Below, one piece after another: positions 1 to 10,697 of a DNA stretch of 64,000 nt. Origin of the DNA: an uncultured Spirochaetota bacterium (lineage in GTDB: Bacteria; Spirochaetota; Brachyspiria; Brachyspirales; Brachyspiraceae); assembly GCA_944390575.1 (NCBI GenBank), contig CALXQJ010000003.1, positions 1 through 64,000 on the forward strand. Reading direction: 5' to 3'. The translations under genes and the position numbers were made by a program. The notes beneath the pieces were generated by a model. It ran no database searches. It had not been told where the DNA came from and saw nothing but the letters and a program-made list of their open reading frames with translations. Each line of letters starts with the position of its first letter. Position 1 is the stretch's first letter.

Positions 1-292
1 TCTTATCAAGAAAATCATCTGAATCTACAAAAGTAATATATTCACCTTGAGAAACTCTAATACCAATATTACGACTAGGACCTGCACTCATATTCTCTTG
101 ATTCCTAAATATTATAATCCTATTATCTTTTTTAGAATATTCTTCTAATATACCATAACTATTATCACTAGAACAATCATCTATACAAATTATTTCTATC
201 TCTTTTAGTGTTTGATTAATTATACTATCTAAACATTCTCTCAAATATAACTCTACATTATATACTGGAACTATTACACTTACTTTTATCAT
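1..292 (-). CDS. Glycosyltransferase family 2, N-terminal part (cut by window edge)
   Basis: The first 97 codons of a GT-A fold glycosyltransferase begin at the ATG at 292 and run off the left edge. The start MIKVSVIVPVYNVELYL is the nucleotide-sugar-binding beta strand typical of GT2, followed by the ICIDDCSSDNS segment; a VDSDD motif near residue 90 is the metal-binding DxD. The opening 100 bases are nearly identical to those of four other genes in this operon. It lies 22 bases downstream of the GT9 gene on the same strand. The acceptor sugar cannot be inferred because the specificity-determining C-terminal half is outside the window. Confidence 0.9.
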   Translation of the reverse strand, partial: MIKVSVIVPVYNVELYLRECLDSIINQTLKEIEIICIDDCSSDNSYGILEEYSKKDNRIIIFRNQENMSAGPSRNIGIRVSQGEYITFVDSDDFLDK

Positions 293-314
293 TCATTTCT
301 CTCATAAAATTAAA

Positions 315-1505
315 CTAAGTATTAAGAAAATTAGAATATTTTCTATCTATCAAACAACATAATAAATCTGGTGTAATAGAATTTATGTTATCTTTACTAT
401 GAAAATACTCTATATAATGATTATTTCCTTTAAGTATATCATCTTTTAATAAAGGAGGCAATACTATAGATACATTTTTATCTTTTTTATAATATTTAGG
501 ATAATTTAAAAACCTAATATATGCTGATCCATTTGAAATAACTATATTATTATTTGAAGTTGCAATTCCTATATGGGCTCCTCCAGTATCACATGACAAT
601 ACTAATTTTGCTTTACTAGTAATATATGGAACTTCATTTATACTATATTTTCCAAATAATGAAATTATATATTTAGATTGATTAGAAATCTTATAACCTA
701 TTTTCCTATCCTTATAAGGACCCAAAATATAGACAATTAAATTATATTTTATACTTATATAATTAGCAACATAATAAAAATTTTTATAATCCCAATCTTT
801 TAAAATAGATGTAGATGTAGGAAAAATAACAACATATCTTTGGTTAAAATTAAAATCTATATTTTTATATTCTTCATCTAATAAATTAAAGTTAATAGAA
901 TCTATATTTATTTTTTTATTTAAAAGTTTCTCAAAAAACTCTTTATTTCTATCAAGCTCAAACATATCTCCATTAAGATTATCTGAATATATAACTTTAG
1001 TATACATACTTATATCAGAACGCTCCTTCAAATTCATAGCTATTAAACCACCAAAAGTACTTATTTTCTCCTTAGAATGAATCATAGAAATAAGCTTATC
1101 TTTAACAGAAGTTCTTAAAAAATAATGAGATATCAAAATATCATATTCTAAATTGTCAAAAAAATATTTAAACTCTAAATGATCATATTTATCAATATAG
1201 TAAATATATTCATCTATATATTCTTTATCAAAATGTAAAACTAAATCCTTAAATCTATTATTACCAATAAATGTAATTTGATAATCAAAATAATAATCAC
1301 GTATATGAGGTAAAAAATGCCTAAGCATTAAATAATCACCTATACCTGAATCAAAATAAATTGCCAATTTTTTTTTATAAATCTTATCATTTAAATTAAT
1401 AGAAAGAAATTTTATTTTTATTTTTCTCTTAAATGAAATAACTATACCTAAAAATATTATTTTAATATAAAAACCATCTTTTTTAATTGAAAATAATTTA
1501 CTCAT
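315..1505 (-). CDS. Glycosyltransferase family 9 (heptosyltransferase-like)
   Basis: Predicted GT-B enzyme of the ADP-heptose:LPS heptosyltransferase family (396 aa), acting at the inner membrane in LPS/LOS or related glycan assembly. Residues 49-66 (IYFDSGIGDYLMLRHFLP) resemble the GT9 N-terminal GD loop. Residues 225-250 begin the C-terminal nucleotide-sugar domain, and 301-315 contain the conserved CDTGGAHIGIA sugar-nucleotide motif. Residues 4-29 (LFSIKKDGFYIKIIFLG then a basic stretch) are an N-terminal copy of the module found at the ends of most neighbouring enzymes. It follows the ATP-grasp gene by 72 bases. Heptose as donor is an inference from the family only. Confidence 0.8.
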   Translation of the reverse strand: MSKLFSIKKDGFYIKIIFLGIVISFKRKIKIKFLSINLNDKIYKKKLAIYFDSGIGDYLMLRHFLPHIRDYYFDYQITFIGNNRFKDLVLHFDKEYIDEYIYYIDKYDHLEFKYFFDNLEYDILISHYFLRTSVKDKLISMIHSKEKISTFGGLIAMNLKERSDISMYTKVIYSDNLNGDMFELDRNKEFFEKLLNKKINIDSINFNLLDEEYKNIDFNFNQRYVVIFPTSTSILKDWDYKNFYYVANYISIKYNLIVYILGPYKDRKIGYKISNQSKYIISLFGKYSINEVPYITSKAKLVLSCDTGGAHIGIATSNNNIVISNGSAYIRFLNYPKYYKKDKNVSIVLPPLLKDDILKGNNHYIEYFHSKDNINSITPDLLCCLIDRKYSNFLNT

Positions 1506-1566
1506 AAAACAAAAACCTATTATAAGTAATATATATTAACTTGTAATTTATATAATTTTAATATAG

Positions 1567-2804
<1,238 letters not shown>

Positions 2805-2817
2805 ATAGAGTTAGTCC

Positions 2818-3846
2818 TTAAATATCATCTTTTATTATTTTATCTTTTAATTTATCACCATAATAATCTAATATTCTTAAAAAAGTTTTATAATTTACTC
2901 CTGTCTTATTTATATCATATAGCCTACTATAATACGAATAACCAATATCAATAATATTAGGTATATTATTATCAACAACATTAATTTTAGTATTATTTAA
3001 AAGTGCCATAGCAAAAAACCACTTATCATCTTCCGTTGGAGCTAACTCCATAAATAATGCCTCATTAAAAATATCTTTATATAAAAATTCAGATTTATAT
3101 AGAACTCCACCAACACCTGTAAAATAATTTCTATAAGATTTATGTATATTATCCTTATTGGTATCTAAAACACCATATTCTTGCCATTTTGTTATAGGAA
3201 GTATATTATAGTTTTCATCAATTTGAATCCTAAATGCTCTATGACAGTGTATAGAATGAGGATCTTTTAAATATGCTATATAAAGCTTTTCCAACCAATT
3301 ATAAGGATAATACACATCATCGTCAGCTGTAACAATAATATCATCAGGATATTCTTTTAATGCAAATATAAGTTTCTTATATGAAAAAATATTATTACAA
3401 AATTTAATTTCTACACCTAATTTAATAAATCTTAATATATGAGATGGAATATCATCATAACCATTAGGAAATTCTTCATTTGATAACCATAATATAATTT
3501 TATCTGCTTTAATAGATTGATTTACAAGAGAAAATAAAACAACATCTATATCAGAAATTCTCTCTGGATATGTAGTTAAACTTATTATTAACTTCTCATT
3601 ACGAATTTCTCTTATTATTTTATCATTAAAAGAAAATATAGAAAGTCTAGCCTTATTTCTTAAATCTAAATTTCTTAGTTCATTAGAAAAATGATATAAT
3701 CTTAAATTCAAATTTTTCTCAAGAATACTAAGTCTATCACAAATATCATTATAATAATACATTTTATTTTTTATAGTAAATTTTATACCAAAAAAATTAA
3801 AAATAATATATTTATCTTTTATTTCTATAGAAAAAAATTTTATCAT
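2818..3846 (-). CDS. Glycosyltransferase, GT-A type with DDD motif
   Basis: A 342-residue protein with a predicted GT-A fold. Residues 86-120 (KLIISLTTYPERISDIDVVL onward) form the nucleotide-binding strand and helix, and VTADDDVYYPYNW (172-184) holds the metal-binding DDD at 175-177. A later APTEDDKWFFAMAL segment resembles the catalytic ED region of related transferases. The N-terminus (2-28, IKFFSIEIKDKYIIFNFFG then IKFTIKNK) is another copy of the module shared across the operon, here at the front of the protein. It sits 13 bases upstream of the ATP-grasp gene. Donor and acceptor cannot be told from sequence. Confidence 0.75.
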   Translation of the reverse strand: MIKFFSIEIKDKYIIFNFFGIKFTIKNKMYYYNDICDRLSILEKNLNLRLYHFSNELRNLDLRNKARLSIFSFNDKIIREIRNEKLIISLTTYPERISDIDVVLFSLVNQSIKADKIILWLSNEEFPNGYDDIPSHILRFIKLGVEIKFCNNIFSYKKLIFALKEYPDDIIVTADDDVYYPYNWLEKLYIAYLKDPHSIHCHRAFRIQIDENYNILPITKWQEYGVLDTNKDNIHKSYRNYFTGVGGVLYKSEFLYKDIFNEALFMELAPTEDDKWFFAMALLNNTKINVVDNNIPNIIDIGYSYYSRLYDINKTGVNYKTFLRILDYYGDKLKDKIIKDDI

Positions 3847-3865
3847 TATTATACCTATATAAAAA

Positions 3866-5017
3866 TTACTTTTTCTTTTTTATTACTATTTTTATACCAA
3901 ATAAAATAATAGTAAAATATTCTTTATTATTTTTAATACTAAATAAGTCTAATCTACTATTACTATCAGTATATAACTTATCAATTTTATCATCTATTTT
4001 TTTTATATTTATTAATAAATTTTTATTAATAATATAGTTCTCATATGATATATTTGAGTAAAAAAGAATATATTCATTATAAATATTATTTTCAAAATAG
4101 TTATTAAAATCTACAGATTTAGAATCTATATAAATTTTATTTATAAATTCTTTTATTAAAATATACAAAGAACTTACACTATTATCAAATGAATACTTAT
4201 CAAATAAATTTAATAATGTAGCAATCATATTAATATATAAATAATATAACAAAGATGGATTATTAGATATATATAAATCAATAATATTATAATAATTATT
4301 AATAATATTATTAATTATATTATAATAATTTTCACTACTTCTTATTATAGAATTACCCCTAATTCTATAATAATACACAGCTTTATTATTAAAAGAAGAT
4401 TTTGGATTATATAATAATACTTTAAAAACAAAATATGCATCATAAGCTGCACCTATTTTATTTTCTGGAGAGCAAATATTATTTTCTAAAATAAAAGAAC
4501 GTTTAAATAATTTAGTCCAAAGTGTATAATATATACGTAAATTATTATCACTTGGATGAATATTATTAAAATTTATTGTAACCTCATAGTCATTTTTCAC
4601 ATTAATAGAGTCACTACTTCCCCAAAATCTTGATATAATATCATTCTCATTATTATATATATTATTTGTATTTACTATATCAGAATTATACTTAACAGCT
4701 GTATTATAAAGTTCTTCTAAAAAATTTAATGATATATAGTCATCTGGATCTATAAAATAGATATAGTCCCCTATAGCTGAAAATTGTCCTACATTTCTAG
4801 CAAAGCCAACTCCATTATTTTCAATATTCTTAATAATTTTTATCCTACTATCTTTATTAGCATACTCTAATAATATATTATAGCTATTATCTGTAGAACA
4901 ATCATCTATACATATTATTTCTATATCTTTTAATGTTTGATTAACAACACTATCTAAACATTCACTTAAATATGACTCTACATTATATACCGGAATTATT
5001 ACACTTACTTTTATCAT
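3866..5017 (-). CDS. Glycosyltransferase family 2
   Basis: Inverting GT2 glycosyltransferase (383 aa), likely adding a sugar to the LOS or capsule-type glycan built by this operon. Residues 1-100 contain MIKVSVIIPVYNVESYL, an ICIDDCSTDNS segment and FIDPDDYISL near residue 91, the DxD metal site. The middle (about 120-225) keeps the family acceptor-side pattern with LWTKLFKRSFIL. The C-terminal 25 residues (LFSIKNNKEYFTIILFG then IKIVIKKKK) are the shared terminal module. It starts 2 bases after the preceding gene ends, indicating one transcript. The coding region is extremely rich in Asn, Ile and Tyr, as are its neighbours. Confidence 0.88.
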   Translation of the reverse strand: MIKVSVIIPVYNVESYLSECLDSVVNQTLKDIEIICIDDCSTDNSYNILLEYANKDSRIKIIKNIENNGVGFARNVGQFSAIGDYIYFIDPDDYISLNFLEELYNTAVKYNSDIVNTNNIYNNENDIISRFWGSSDSINVKNDYEVTINFNNIHPSDNNLRIYYTLWTKLFKRSFILENNICSPENKIGAAYDAYFVFKVLLYNPKSSFNNKAVYYYRIRGNSIIRSSENYYNIINNIINNYYNIIDLYISNNPSLLYYLYINMIATLLNLFDKYSFDNSVSSLYILIKEFINKIYIDSKSVDFNNYFENNIYNEYILFYSNISYENYIINKNLLINIKKIDDKIDKLYTDSNSRLDLFSIKNNKEYFTIILFGIKIVIKKKK

Positions 5018-5019
5018 AA

Positions 5020-6141
5020 CTATTTTTTCTTTTTTATTACTATTTTTATCCCGAATAGAATAATTATTAAATAATCTTTATTATTATTAATACCAAATAA
5101 TCTAAACCAAGAGTTAGTTATTTCCTGATTAACCTCTATTTTATAAATATATTCAAACATTATATTTTTATATAAATAGTCATCTATAGATAAACTGGAT
5201 CTAATATTAATAAATTCTTGATATAGATAGCGTATGCAAATATTCTTATCTAACAAATCTATACTTTTAGAAAAAATATGTATATCTTCATAAAATTTAT
5301 TTTTATCCTGTGCCTGATTAAACTTAGTAAGAATGGTTTCAAAAGCTATAATATAAACAAAAGGCAAAAATTTAATATCTTTGACTTTACAATATTCTAT
5401 AGAATTATACATTAATTTTATACTATTTTTAAAACTATCTAAACTAATAGGAGCTTTATTAGTGAGAGAACCTTTTCTAATTCTATGATAATAAATACTA
5501 TTATGATTATATGAAGTCTTAGGATTATTTAAAAGCTCTCTTATATAAAAATCAACATCTTCAGAACCAGATTTTATATCCATAAAAAATAAATTATTAT
5601 CTAATATAAACTTTTTTCTATGTATCTTATTTGTAGAAGTAACATATAAGTACTCCTTGCTATTATTTTTCTCATCATTAATACTAATATAACTTTTACC
5701 TTCAATATTTTTATCTTTTTTAGAAATATATTTATTTATATGACAATATTTTTCAGTTAAAACACCTTCTTCATAATAATATAAATTTAATGTGCTAACT
5801 ATATCTGAATCATACTTCTTAGCAGTATTATATAAATTTTCTAAATAATCAGTAGATAAAAAATCATCCGAATCTATAAAAGCAATATATTCACCATTAG
5901 AAGCATATATACCAGTATTACGAGCTGGACCTAAACCTTTATTTTGACTATGTCTTAATAATTTTACTCTATTATCTCTTTTAGAATATTCATCTAATAT
6001 AGAAAAACTATTATCAGTAGAACAATCATCTACACAGATTATTTCTATATCTTTTAATGTTTGATTAATTATACTATCTAAACAATCTTGTATGTACAAC
6101 TCAACATTATATACTGGAACTATTACACTTACTTTAATCAT
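5020..6141 (-). CDS. Glycosyltransferase family 2
   Basis: GT2 glycosyltransferase of 373 residues. I place the start at the ATG at 6141: AAGGT lies 6 bases upstream of it, whereas a TTG codon two codons earlier would abut that ribosome site, and MIKVSVIVPVYNVE matches the paralogues. DCSTDNS (about residues 40-46) and FIDSDDFLS (near 90) are the donor and metal motifs; STNKIHRKKFIL (around 168) matches the paralogues' acceptor-side segment. The C-terminus repeats the shared module (LFGINNNKDYLIIILFG then IKIVIKKKK). It overlaps the end of the epimerase gene by 8 bases, implying translational coupling. Confidence 0.88.
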   Translation of the reverse strand: MIKVSVIVPVYNVELYIQDCLDSIINQTLKDIEIICVDDCSTDNSFSILDEYSKRDNRVKLLRHSQNKGLGPARNTGIYASNGEYIAFIDSDDFLSTDYLENLYNTAKKYDSDIVSTLNLYYYEEGVLTEKYCHINKYISKKDKNIEGKSYISINDEKNNSKEYLYVTSTNKIHRKKFILDNNLFFMDIKSGSEDVDFYIRELLNNPKTSYNHNSIYYHRIRKGSLTNKAPISLDSFKNSIKLMYNSIEYCKVKDIKFLPFVYIIAFETILTKFNQAQDKNKFYEDIHIFSKSIDLLDKNICIRYLYQEFINIRSSLSIDDYLYKNIMFEYIYKIEVNQEITNSWFRLFGINNNKDYLIIILFGIKIVIKKKK

Positions 6142-7048
6142 ATACAACCTTATTATAAAAATATTGATACGTACTTTTTAACCCTAAATTAATATCTGTA
6201 AAATTAAAATCTATTAGACTTAGTAAAAGAGAATTATCTAATACACTGTTTTTTATATCACCTTCTCTTGTATTTAAATAATTAACTTTTACTTCTCTAT
6301 TAGAGATAATTGTTAAAGTTTTATATAAGTCATTTATTGTTGTAGAAATATTAGTAGATATATTAACTATTTTATTTACAATATTTTTATTTAAAAACTC
6401 TAAAAATATATTAGCTATATCTAATACATAAATAAAATCTCTTGTTTGATTACCATCTCCAAATATATTAATTTCTTTATATGAAATAATATTATCTATA
6501 AAAATAGATACAACTCCAGCCTCACCATGAGCTGTTTGACGAGGCCCATAAACATTTGAAAATCTACAAATAATATAATCAATGCCATAAAGCTCTATAT
6601 ATTTTTCCATTGTTATTTTTGATAGAGAATAATAAGATAAAGACTCTAATCTATGATCTTCTCTGATTGGAAAATAGATAGGATTACCATAAACAGCAGC
6701 AGATGAGGATACTATAATTTTTTTTATATTATATTTTTTAGCCAGATCTAAAACATTAATAGTAGCTAAAATATTTTCTTTAGCATCATTAATAGGATCT
6801 CGCATAGAACTAGGAACTGATACTTGGGCTGACAGATGAATAATATATTCTATATCTTCTTTTATAAATACTTTTTCTAATTCTTGATAATCTTTAATAT
6901 CTACTTCATAAAAAATAGCTTTATTATTAATATTATCTTTTTTACCAGAACTTAAATTATCAACTATAACAACACTATAATTATTAGATATTAAAATATC
7001 AACTATATGAGAACCTATAAAACCAGCACCACCTGTAACAAGTACCAT
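6134..7048 (-). CDS. NAD-dependent sugar epimerase (UDP-glucose 4-epimerase-like)
   Basis: Extended short-chain dehydrogenase/reductase of 304 residues that probably epimerises a UDP-hexose supplied to the surrounding transferases. Visible are the Rossmann VTGGAGFIGSHI motif (4-15), VDNLSSG (30-36), the SSSAAVYG strand (113-120) with catalytic Ser, and the catalytic YYSLSK pair (136-141). FSNVYGPRQ and GDGNQTRDFIYVLDIA in the C-terminal half are typical of the GalE/WbpP group. It is the only enzyme inside the operon that lacks the shared hydrophobic terminal module, as expected for a soluble sugar-nucleotide enzyme. The exact sugar (Glc/Gal or GlcNAc/GalNAc) cannot be decided. Confidence 0.87.
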   Translation of the reverse strand: MVLVTGGAGFIGSHIVDILISNNYSVVIVDNLSSGKKDNINNKAIFYEVDIKDYQELEKVFIKEDIEYIIHLSAQVSVPSSMRDPINDAKENILATINVLDLAKKYNIKKIIVSSSAAVYGNPIYFPIREDHRLESLSYYSLSKITMEKYIELYGIDYIICRFSNVYGPRQTAHGEAGVVSIFIDNIISYKEINIFGDGNQTRDFIYVLDIANIFLEFLNKNIVNKIVNISTNISTTINDLYKTLTIISNREVKVNYLNTREGDIKNSVLDNSLLLSLIDFNFTDINLGLKSTYQYFYNKVVYD

Positions 7049-7060
7049 AAAAACCTCTAA

Positions 7061-8197
7061 TTAAATTATAGTCCACTTTTTCTTAATACTAATTTTAACA
7101 CCAAATATAATAATAGTAAAGTAATATTCATCATTATTTATAGCAAAAAACTTGAAATAATTATCTGCATGAATAACTTGATAATTTATTTTACTCATTT
7201 TTCTTAAAGAATAAATCCTATATAAATAATCTTTGTAATCATTACTAGATATTAAAGATAAATAATTTTCATAAGAATCAACTTCTGCTATAGATTTTTT
7301 ATTTATATGATAGTCTTTAATATATAATTTTTTAGCAATTTTCTTAATATCATTAAAAAGTTCTATTTTATATACTTCAGAACTGCCAGAATAAAAATTA
7401 AAAATAGGAATCCATACCTTAAAGTAAATACTATCTAATAAATCAGGAAAGTTATTACTATAATATTCAAGTACATCTAACATATGAATCAAAGCACTTT
7501 TAGTACTTTCTATATTATTTTTTACAATATTTGTCAAAGAATTACTACGCTGTCTATAATAAATAATACTTTTATTATTAAAAGAAATACTTGGTTTATG
7601 AGCCATATATTTAATAGTAAAGTTAGCATCTTCACAACCAAATTTAATATTCATAAAAAATAATTCATGCGATAATAAGAAATCACGTCTATAAATCTTA
7701 TTCCAAGCATAAGGAGCTATAGCATTATAACTAAATGGATTTTCAATATCATAAAGATTCCAAGTAGAAGCATATTCTTTTTTCTTAAAAGAATAATAAA
7801 AATGCTTAATTTTATTATTATGCATCTCATATAATTTAATATTTAATGTAGATACTATATCAGAATTATACTTTTTTGCTGTATTATACAGATTTTCAAA
7901 ATAATCTAAAGATATATAATCATCAGAATCTATAAACCCTATATACTCACCTTGTGCCACATTAATTCCTGTATTACGAGCTGGACCTAACCCTTTGTTA
8001 ACATTATGCTTTAACAATTTTATTCTACTATCTTTTTTAGAATATTCATCTAAAATAATATAACTATTATCAGTAGAACAATCATCTACACAAATTATTT
8101 CGATATCTTTTAATGTTTGGTTAATTATACTATCTAAACATTCTCTTAAATATAACTCTACATTATATACTGGAACTATTATACTTACTTTTATCAT
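7061..8197 (-). CDS. Glycosyltransferase family 2
   Basis: GT2 glycosyltransferase of 378 residues beginning MIKVSIIVPVYNVELYL, with DCSTDNS, GLGPARNTGI and FIDSDDYISL in the first 100 residues as donor-binding and DxD elements. The acceptor half has NKIYRRDFLLSHELFF and KFGCEDANF motifs. The C-terminus (FFAINNDEYYFTIIIFG then VKISIKKK) is the shared module, here followed by WTII. Its ATG overlaps the TGA of the upstream gene by four bases (8194-8197), so the two are translationally coupled. It precedes the epimerase by 12 bases. Confidence 0.88.
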   Translation of the reverse strand: MIKVSIIVPVYNVELYLRECLDSIINQTLKDIEIICVDDCSTDNSYIILDEYSKKDSRIKLLKHNVNKGLGPARNTGINVAQGEYIGFIDSDDYISLDYFENLYNTAKKYNSDIVSTLNIKLYEMHNNKIKHFYYSFKKKEYASTWNLYDIENPFSYNAIAPYAWNKIYRRDFLLSHELFFMNIKFGCEDANFTIKYMAHKPSISFNNKSIIYYRQRSNSLTNIVKNNIESTKSALIHMLDVLEYYSNNFPDLLDSIYFKVWIPIFNFYSGSSEVYKIELFNDIKKIAKKLYIKDYHINKKSIAEVDSYENYLSLISSNDYKDYLYRIYSLRKMSKINYQVIHADNYFKFFAINNDEYYFTIIIFGVKISIKKKWTII

Positions 8198-9366
8198 AAA
8201 TTATTATACCTTTTATTCTTTATTATTATCCTTATTCCAAACAATATTAAAATCGTATAATGACCATATTTATTAAACCCAAATAATCTAAACCAACTAT
8301 TATTCATATTTAATTTATTATCTAACTCATTAAGTTTATCATCTACAGTCATAAAATTAATTAATAATCTTTTATTAAATAAATAATTATCATAATTAGT
8401 AGAAGCTCTAATTAACATATATTCTCTTTCTAAATTTGAATAAAAATCTATACTCTTATTTTTTAAATTAAAATCAATAAAAATATTAGAAACAAAATCT
8501 TTAATAATAGGAAATATAAATACACCTTCTTTTAAAGATATATTAGATATAGTAAATAGAATAGAATCCAATATATGTATATATAAATCGTTTATTAATC
8601 TAATGTTCACTTTTTCAAATAACTTAATTGTATTAGTATAATTATCTAGCATATATTTAATTCTACTACCTTTAGAGTTTATATTAGCAACAATAGATTG
8701 ACTATGTTTTCTATAAAAATATATAGCCTTATTATTAAATGCACCAGAAGGGCAATATAGTAATGCTCTAAATACAAAATCAGCATCATAGGCAATTCCT
8801 TCTCTACTCTCTGGTGAAAATATATTATTAGAAATTAAAAAATCTCGTCTAAATAATTTTGTCCATAATGTAAAATGTATTCTATAAGAATTGTTTGTAG
8901 GTTGGAAATTATCAAAATTCATCTCTACTAAATAATCACTACTTTTATTAATATTATAAGAGCACCATATTAATTCTATTTTTTTATCAGGTTCAAAAAT
9001 ATGATAAGCGTTATTCGTATTTACAATATCTACATCATACTTTTTTGCTGTATTATAAAGATCCTCTAAAAAATTTAATGATATATAATCATCAGGATCT
9101 ACAAAATAAATATAATCTCCTTTTGCTTGTTTTTGACCAAAATTTCGAGTATAGCCAATACCCATATTTTCATTATTTCTTAATAAAAATATACGACTAT
9201 CTTTCTTAGAATACTCTTCTAATATAGAATAACTATTATCAGTAGAGTTATCATCTATACAAATTATTTCTATTTCTTTTAATGTTTGATTAATTATGCT
9301 ATCCAAACATTCTCTTAAATATAACTCTACATTATATACTGGAATTATTACACTTACTTTTATCAT
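8194..9366 (-). CDS. Glycosyltransferase family 2
   Basis: GT2 glycosyltransferase of 390 residues. The N-terminal 100 residues carry MIKVSVIIPVYNVELYL, ICIDDNSTDNS, GIGYTRNFGQ and FVDPDDYISL. The acceptor-side HFTLWTKLFRRDFLI segment is close to that of the gene at 3866-5017, and both have VDPDD/IDPDD rather than DSDD, so these two are probably the closest pair of paralogues. The C-terminus (WFRLFGFNKYGHYTILILFG then IRIIIKNK) is the shared module. It lies 4 bases after the first gene of the operon. Confidence 0.88.
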   Translation of the reverse strand: MIKVSVIIPVYNVELYLRECLDSIINQTLKEIEIICIDDNSTDNSYSILEEYSKKDSRIFLLRNNENMGIGYTRNFGQKQAKGDYIYFVDPDDYISLNFLEDLYNTAKKYDVDIVNTNNAYHIFEPDKKIELIWCSYNINKSSDYLVEMNFDNFQPTNNSYRIHFTLWTKLFRRDFLISNNIFSPESREGIAYDADFVFRALLYCPSGAFNNKAIYFYRKHSQSIVANINSKGSRIKYMLDNYTNTIKLFEKVNIRLINDLYIHILDSILFTISNISLKEGVFIFPIIKDFVSNIFIDFNLKNKSIDFYSNLEREYMLIRASTNYDNYLFNKRLLINFMTVDDKLNELDNKLNMNNSWFRLFGFNKYGHYTILILFGIRIIIKNKRYNNL

Positions 9367-9370
9367 AAAA

Positions 9371-10561
9371 CTACTTAATAGGTATTTTAATAAATAAAAT
9401 TGTCATATATTTGTCTATAGCATTAATAGAAAATATATTTTTTAGTAAAGAATTAAAGCTAACAATATATGGTTTACTAAAACAATTCTTTGTTGTAAGA
9501 TTTATTCTAATACCCAAAATTTTTATATTAATATAATATTCATATAGTATAATAGAAAAGAAATAAGGTGTCAATTTATCTATCAAATAAGTATATTTTT
9601 TTATATTATCTTTTTCATAATTTATAATATCTATATATCTATCATAATTATTATTTGAAAAGTATTTATTTAATATAGTAGTATATCTTTCATCTCTAAT
9701 CTTAGATTTTAATAAGTTAAATTGTCTAAAATATATTTTATTATAGTAGTTAGAATAAATATTATATACATTCTGAATCTTTAGAAAATCATCTATGTAA
9801 GAACAAGCTTTAGAATTACTTTCACACATATATTCAAATTCTTCTAAAGAAAGCCTATCAGTATTTTTATTACTATCTCCAGAACTAATAAAGTAATAAT
9901 AAAGAGAATCAGATATAGAAATATAATTTTTAGCAAAATAAAATATTATAAAAGATTGAAGCATATCCTCTGCATTAACAAGTCTTATATCTGGAATAAA
10001 AGGTATAATTTTATCTATAATACATTTTTTATATGCCTTACCCCACATATTATGCCCAATTTTCTCTTCTAAAAACTCTAAAAATAAATAATCTCTATTT
10101 ATTAAAGATCTTGTAGAAGAAGCATATCTTTCTACTTTTTTTATTTCTCTAATATATTCCTTTTTATCATTAAATAATGACGTATCAACAAAAGCTTGTA
10201 TAGAAAAATGAACTATATCAACTTTTTTATCACAAACTACTTTATAAATGGTATCACACATATTAAAATCAACATAATCATCACTATCAACAGTTATAAT
10301 ATACTCACCTAAAGCTTTTAAATATCCAGTTTTTCTAGCTACTAATAAACCTTTATTTTCATTATGCTTAATATAAATAATTCTATTATCATTATAAGAA
10401 TCTATAATACTATCACATTCTATAGTATTTGGAGAACAATCATTAACTACTATAATTTCTATATTCCTAAATGTTTGATTAACTACACTATCTAAACAAC
10501 GCTTTAAATATTTTTCTGTATTATAAACAGGAATTATAATAGAAAAAAAAGGCATATACAT
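9371..10561 (-). CDS. Glycosyltransferase family 2, first gene of the operon
   Basis: The most divergent GT2 member here (396 aa). It begins MYMPFFSIIIPVYNTEKYL and has VVNDCSPNT, the VDSDDYVDF metal site (about 91-99) and an acceptor-side MWGKAYKKC segment. Its tail seems to hold two copies of the shared module: FFSIILYEYYINIKILG then IRINL, and the extreme C-terminus IFSINAIDKYMTILFIKIPIK in two pieces of under twenty residues each. A TAGGTTGA ribosome site lies just upstream; ATG at 10561 and the ATG two codons in are both possible. A TTGACA-16-TATACT promoter precedes it, so it heads the operon. Confidence 0.85.
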   Translation of the reverse strand: MYMPFFSIIIPVYNTEKYLKRCLDSVVNQTFRNIEIIVVNDCSPNTIECDSIIDSYNDNRIIYIKHNENKGLLVARKTGYLKALGEYIITVDSDDYVDFNMCDTIYKVVCDKKVDIVHFSIQAFVDTSLFNDKKEYIREIKKVERYASSTRSLINRDYLFLEFLEEKIGHNMWGKAYKKCIIDKIIPFIPDIRLVNAEDMLQSFIIFYFAKNYISISDSLYYYFISSGDSNKNTDRLSLEEFEYMCESNSKACSYIDDFLKIQNVYNIYSNYYNKIYFRQFNLLKSKIRDERYTTILNKYFSNNNYDRYIDIINYEKDNIKKYTYLIDKLTPYFFSIILYEYYINIKILGIRINLTTKNCFSKPYIVSFNSLLKNIFSINAIDKYMTILFIKIPIK

Positions 10562-10588
10562 TCAACCTACATATATAATAACTATTGT

Positions 10589-10616
10589 AGTATAAATAAA
10601 ATAAAAAAATTGTCAA
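10589..10616 (-). promoter_or_regulatory. Sigma-70 promoter of the glycosyltransferase operon
   Basis: On the minus strand TTGACA (10616-10611) and TATACT (10594-10589) are separated by 16 bases, placing the start site about 20 bases before the first gene. No other comparably good promoter was seen inside the tightly spaced operon downstream. Confidence 0.75.
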
Positions 10617-10652
10617 AATTTAGTATTAATTATATTAATATAAAATTTGACT
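10612..10652. repeat. Imperfect dyad between divergent promoters
   Basis: The arms GTCAAAATTTAGTATTAAT (from 10612) and ATTAATATAAAATTTGAC (to 10651) are near-perfect inverted repeats and contain both -35 boxes. This could be a shared operator for the two divergent units or a by-product of two TTGACA boxes facing away from each other in AT-rich DNA. Confidence 0.5.
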
Positions 10653-10675
10653 TAATAAATATTTATAAGTAAAAT
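10647..10675 (+). promoter_or_regulatory. Sigma-70 promoter of the GT-C-like membrane protein
   Basis: TTGACT (10647-10652) and TAAAAT (10670-10675) are separated by 17 bases and lie 22 bases before the ATG at 10698. It is back to back with the promoter of the glycosyltransferase operon. Confidence 0.6.
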
Positions 10676-10697
10676 TGATAAAAGTTATTAAAAAAGT

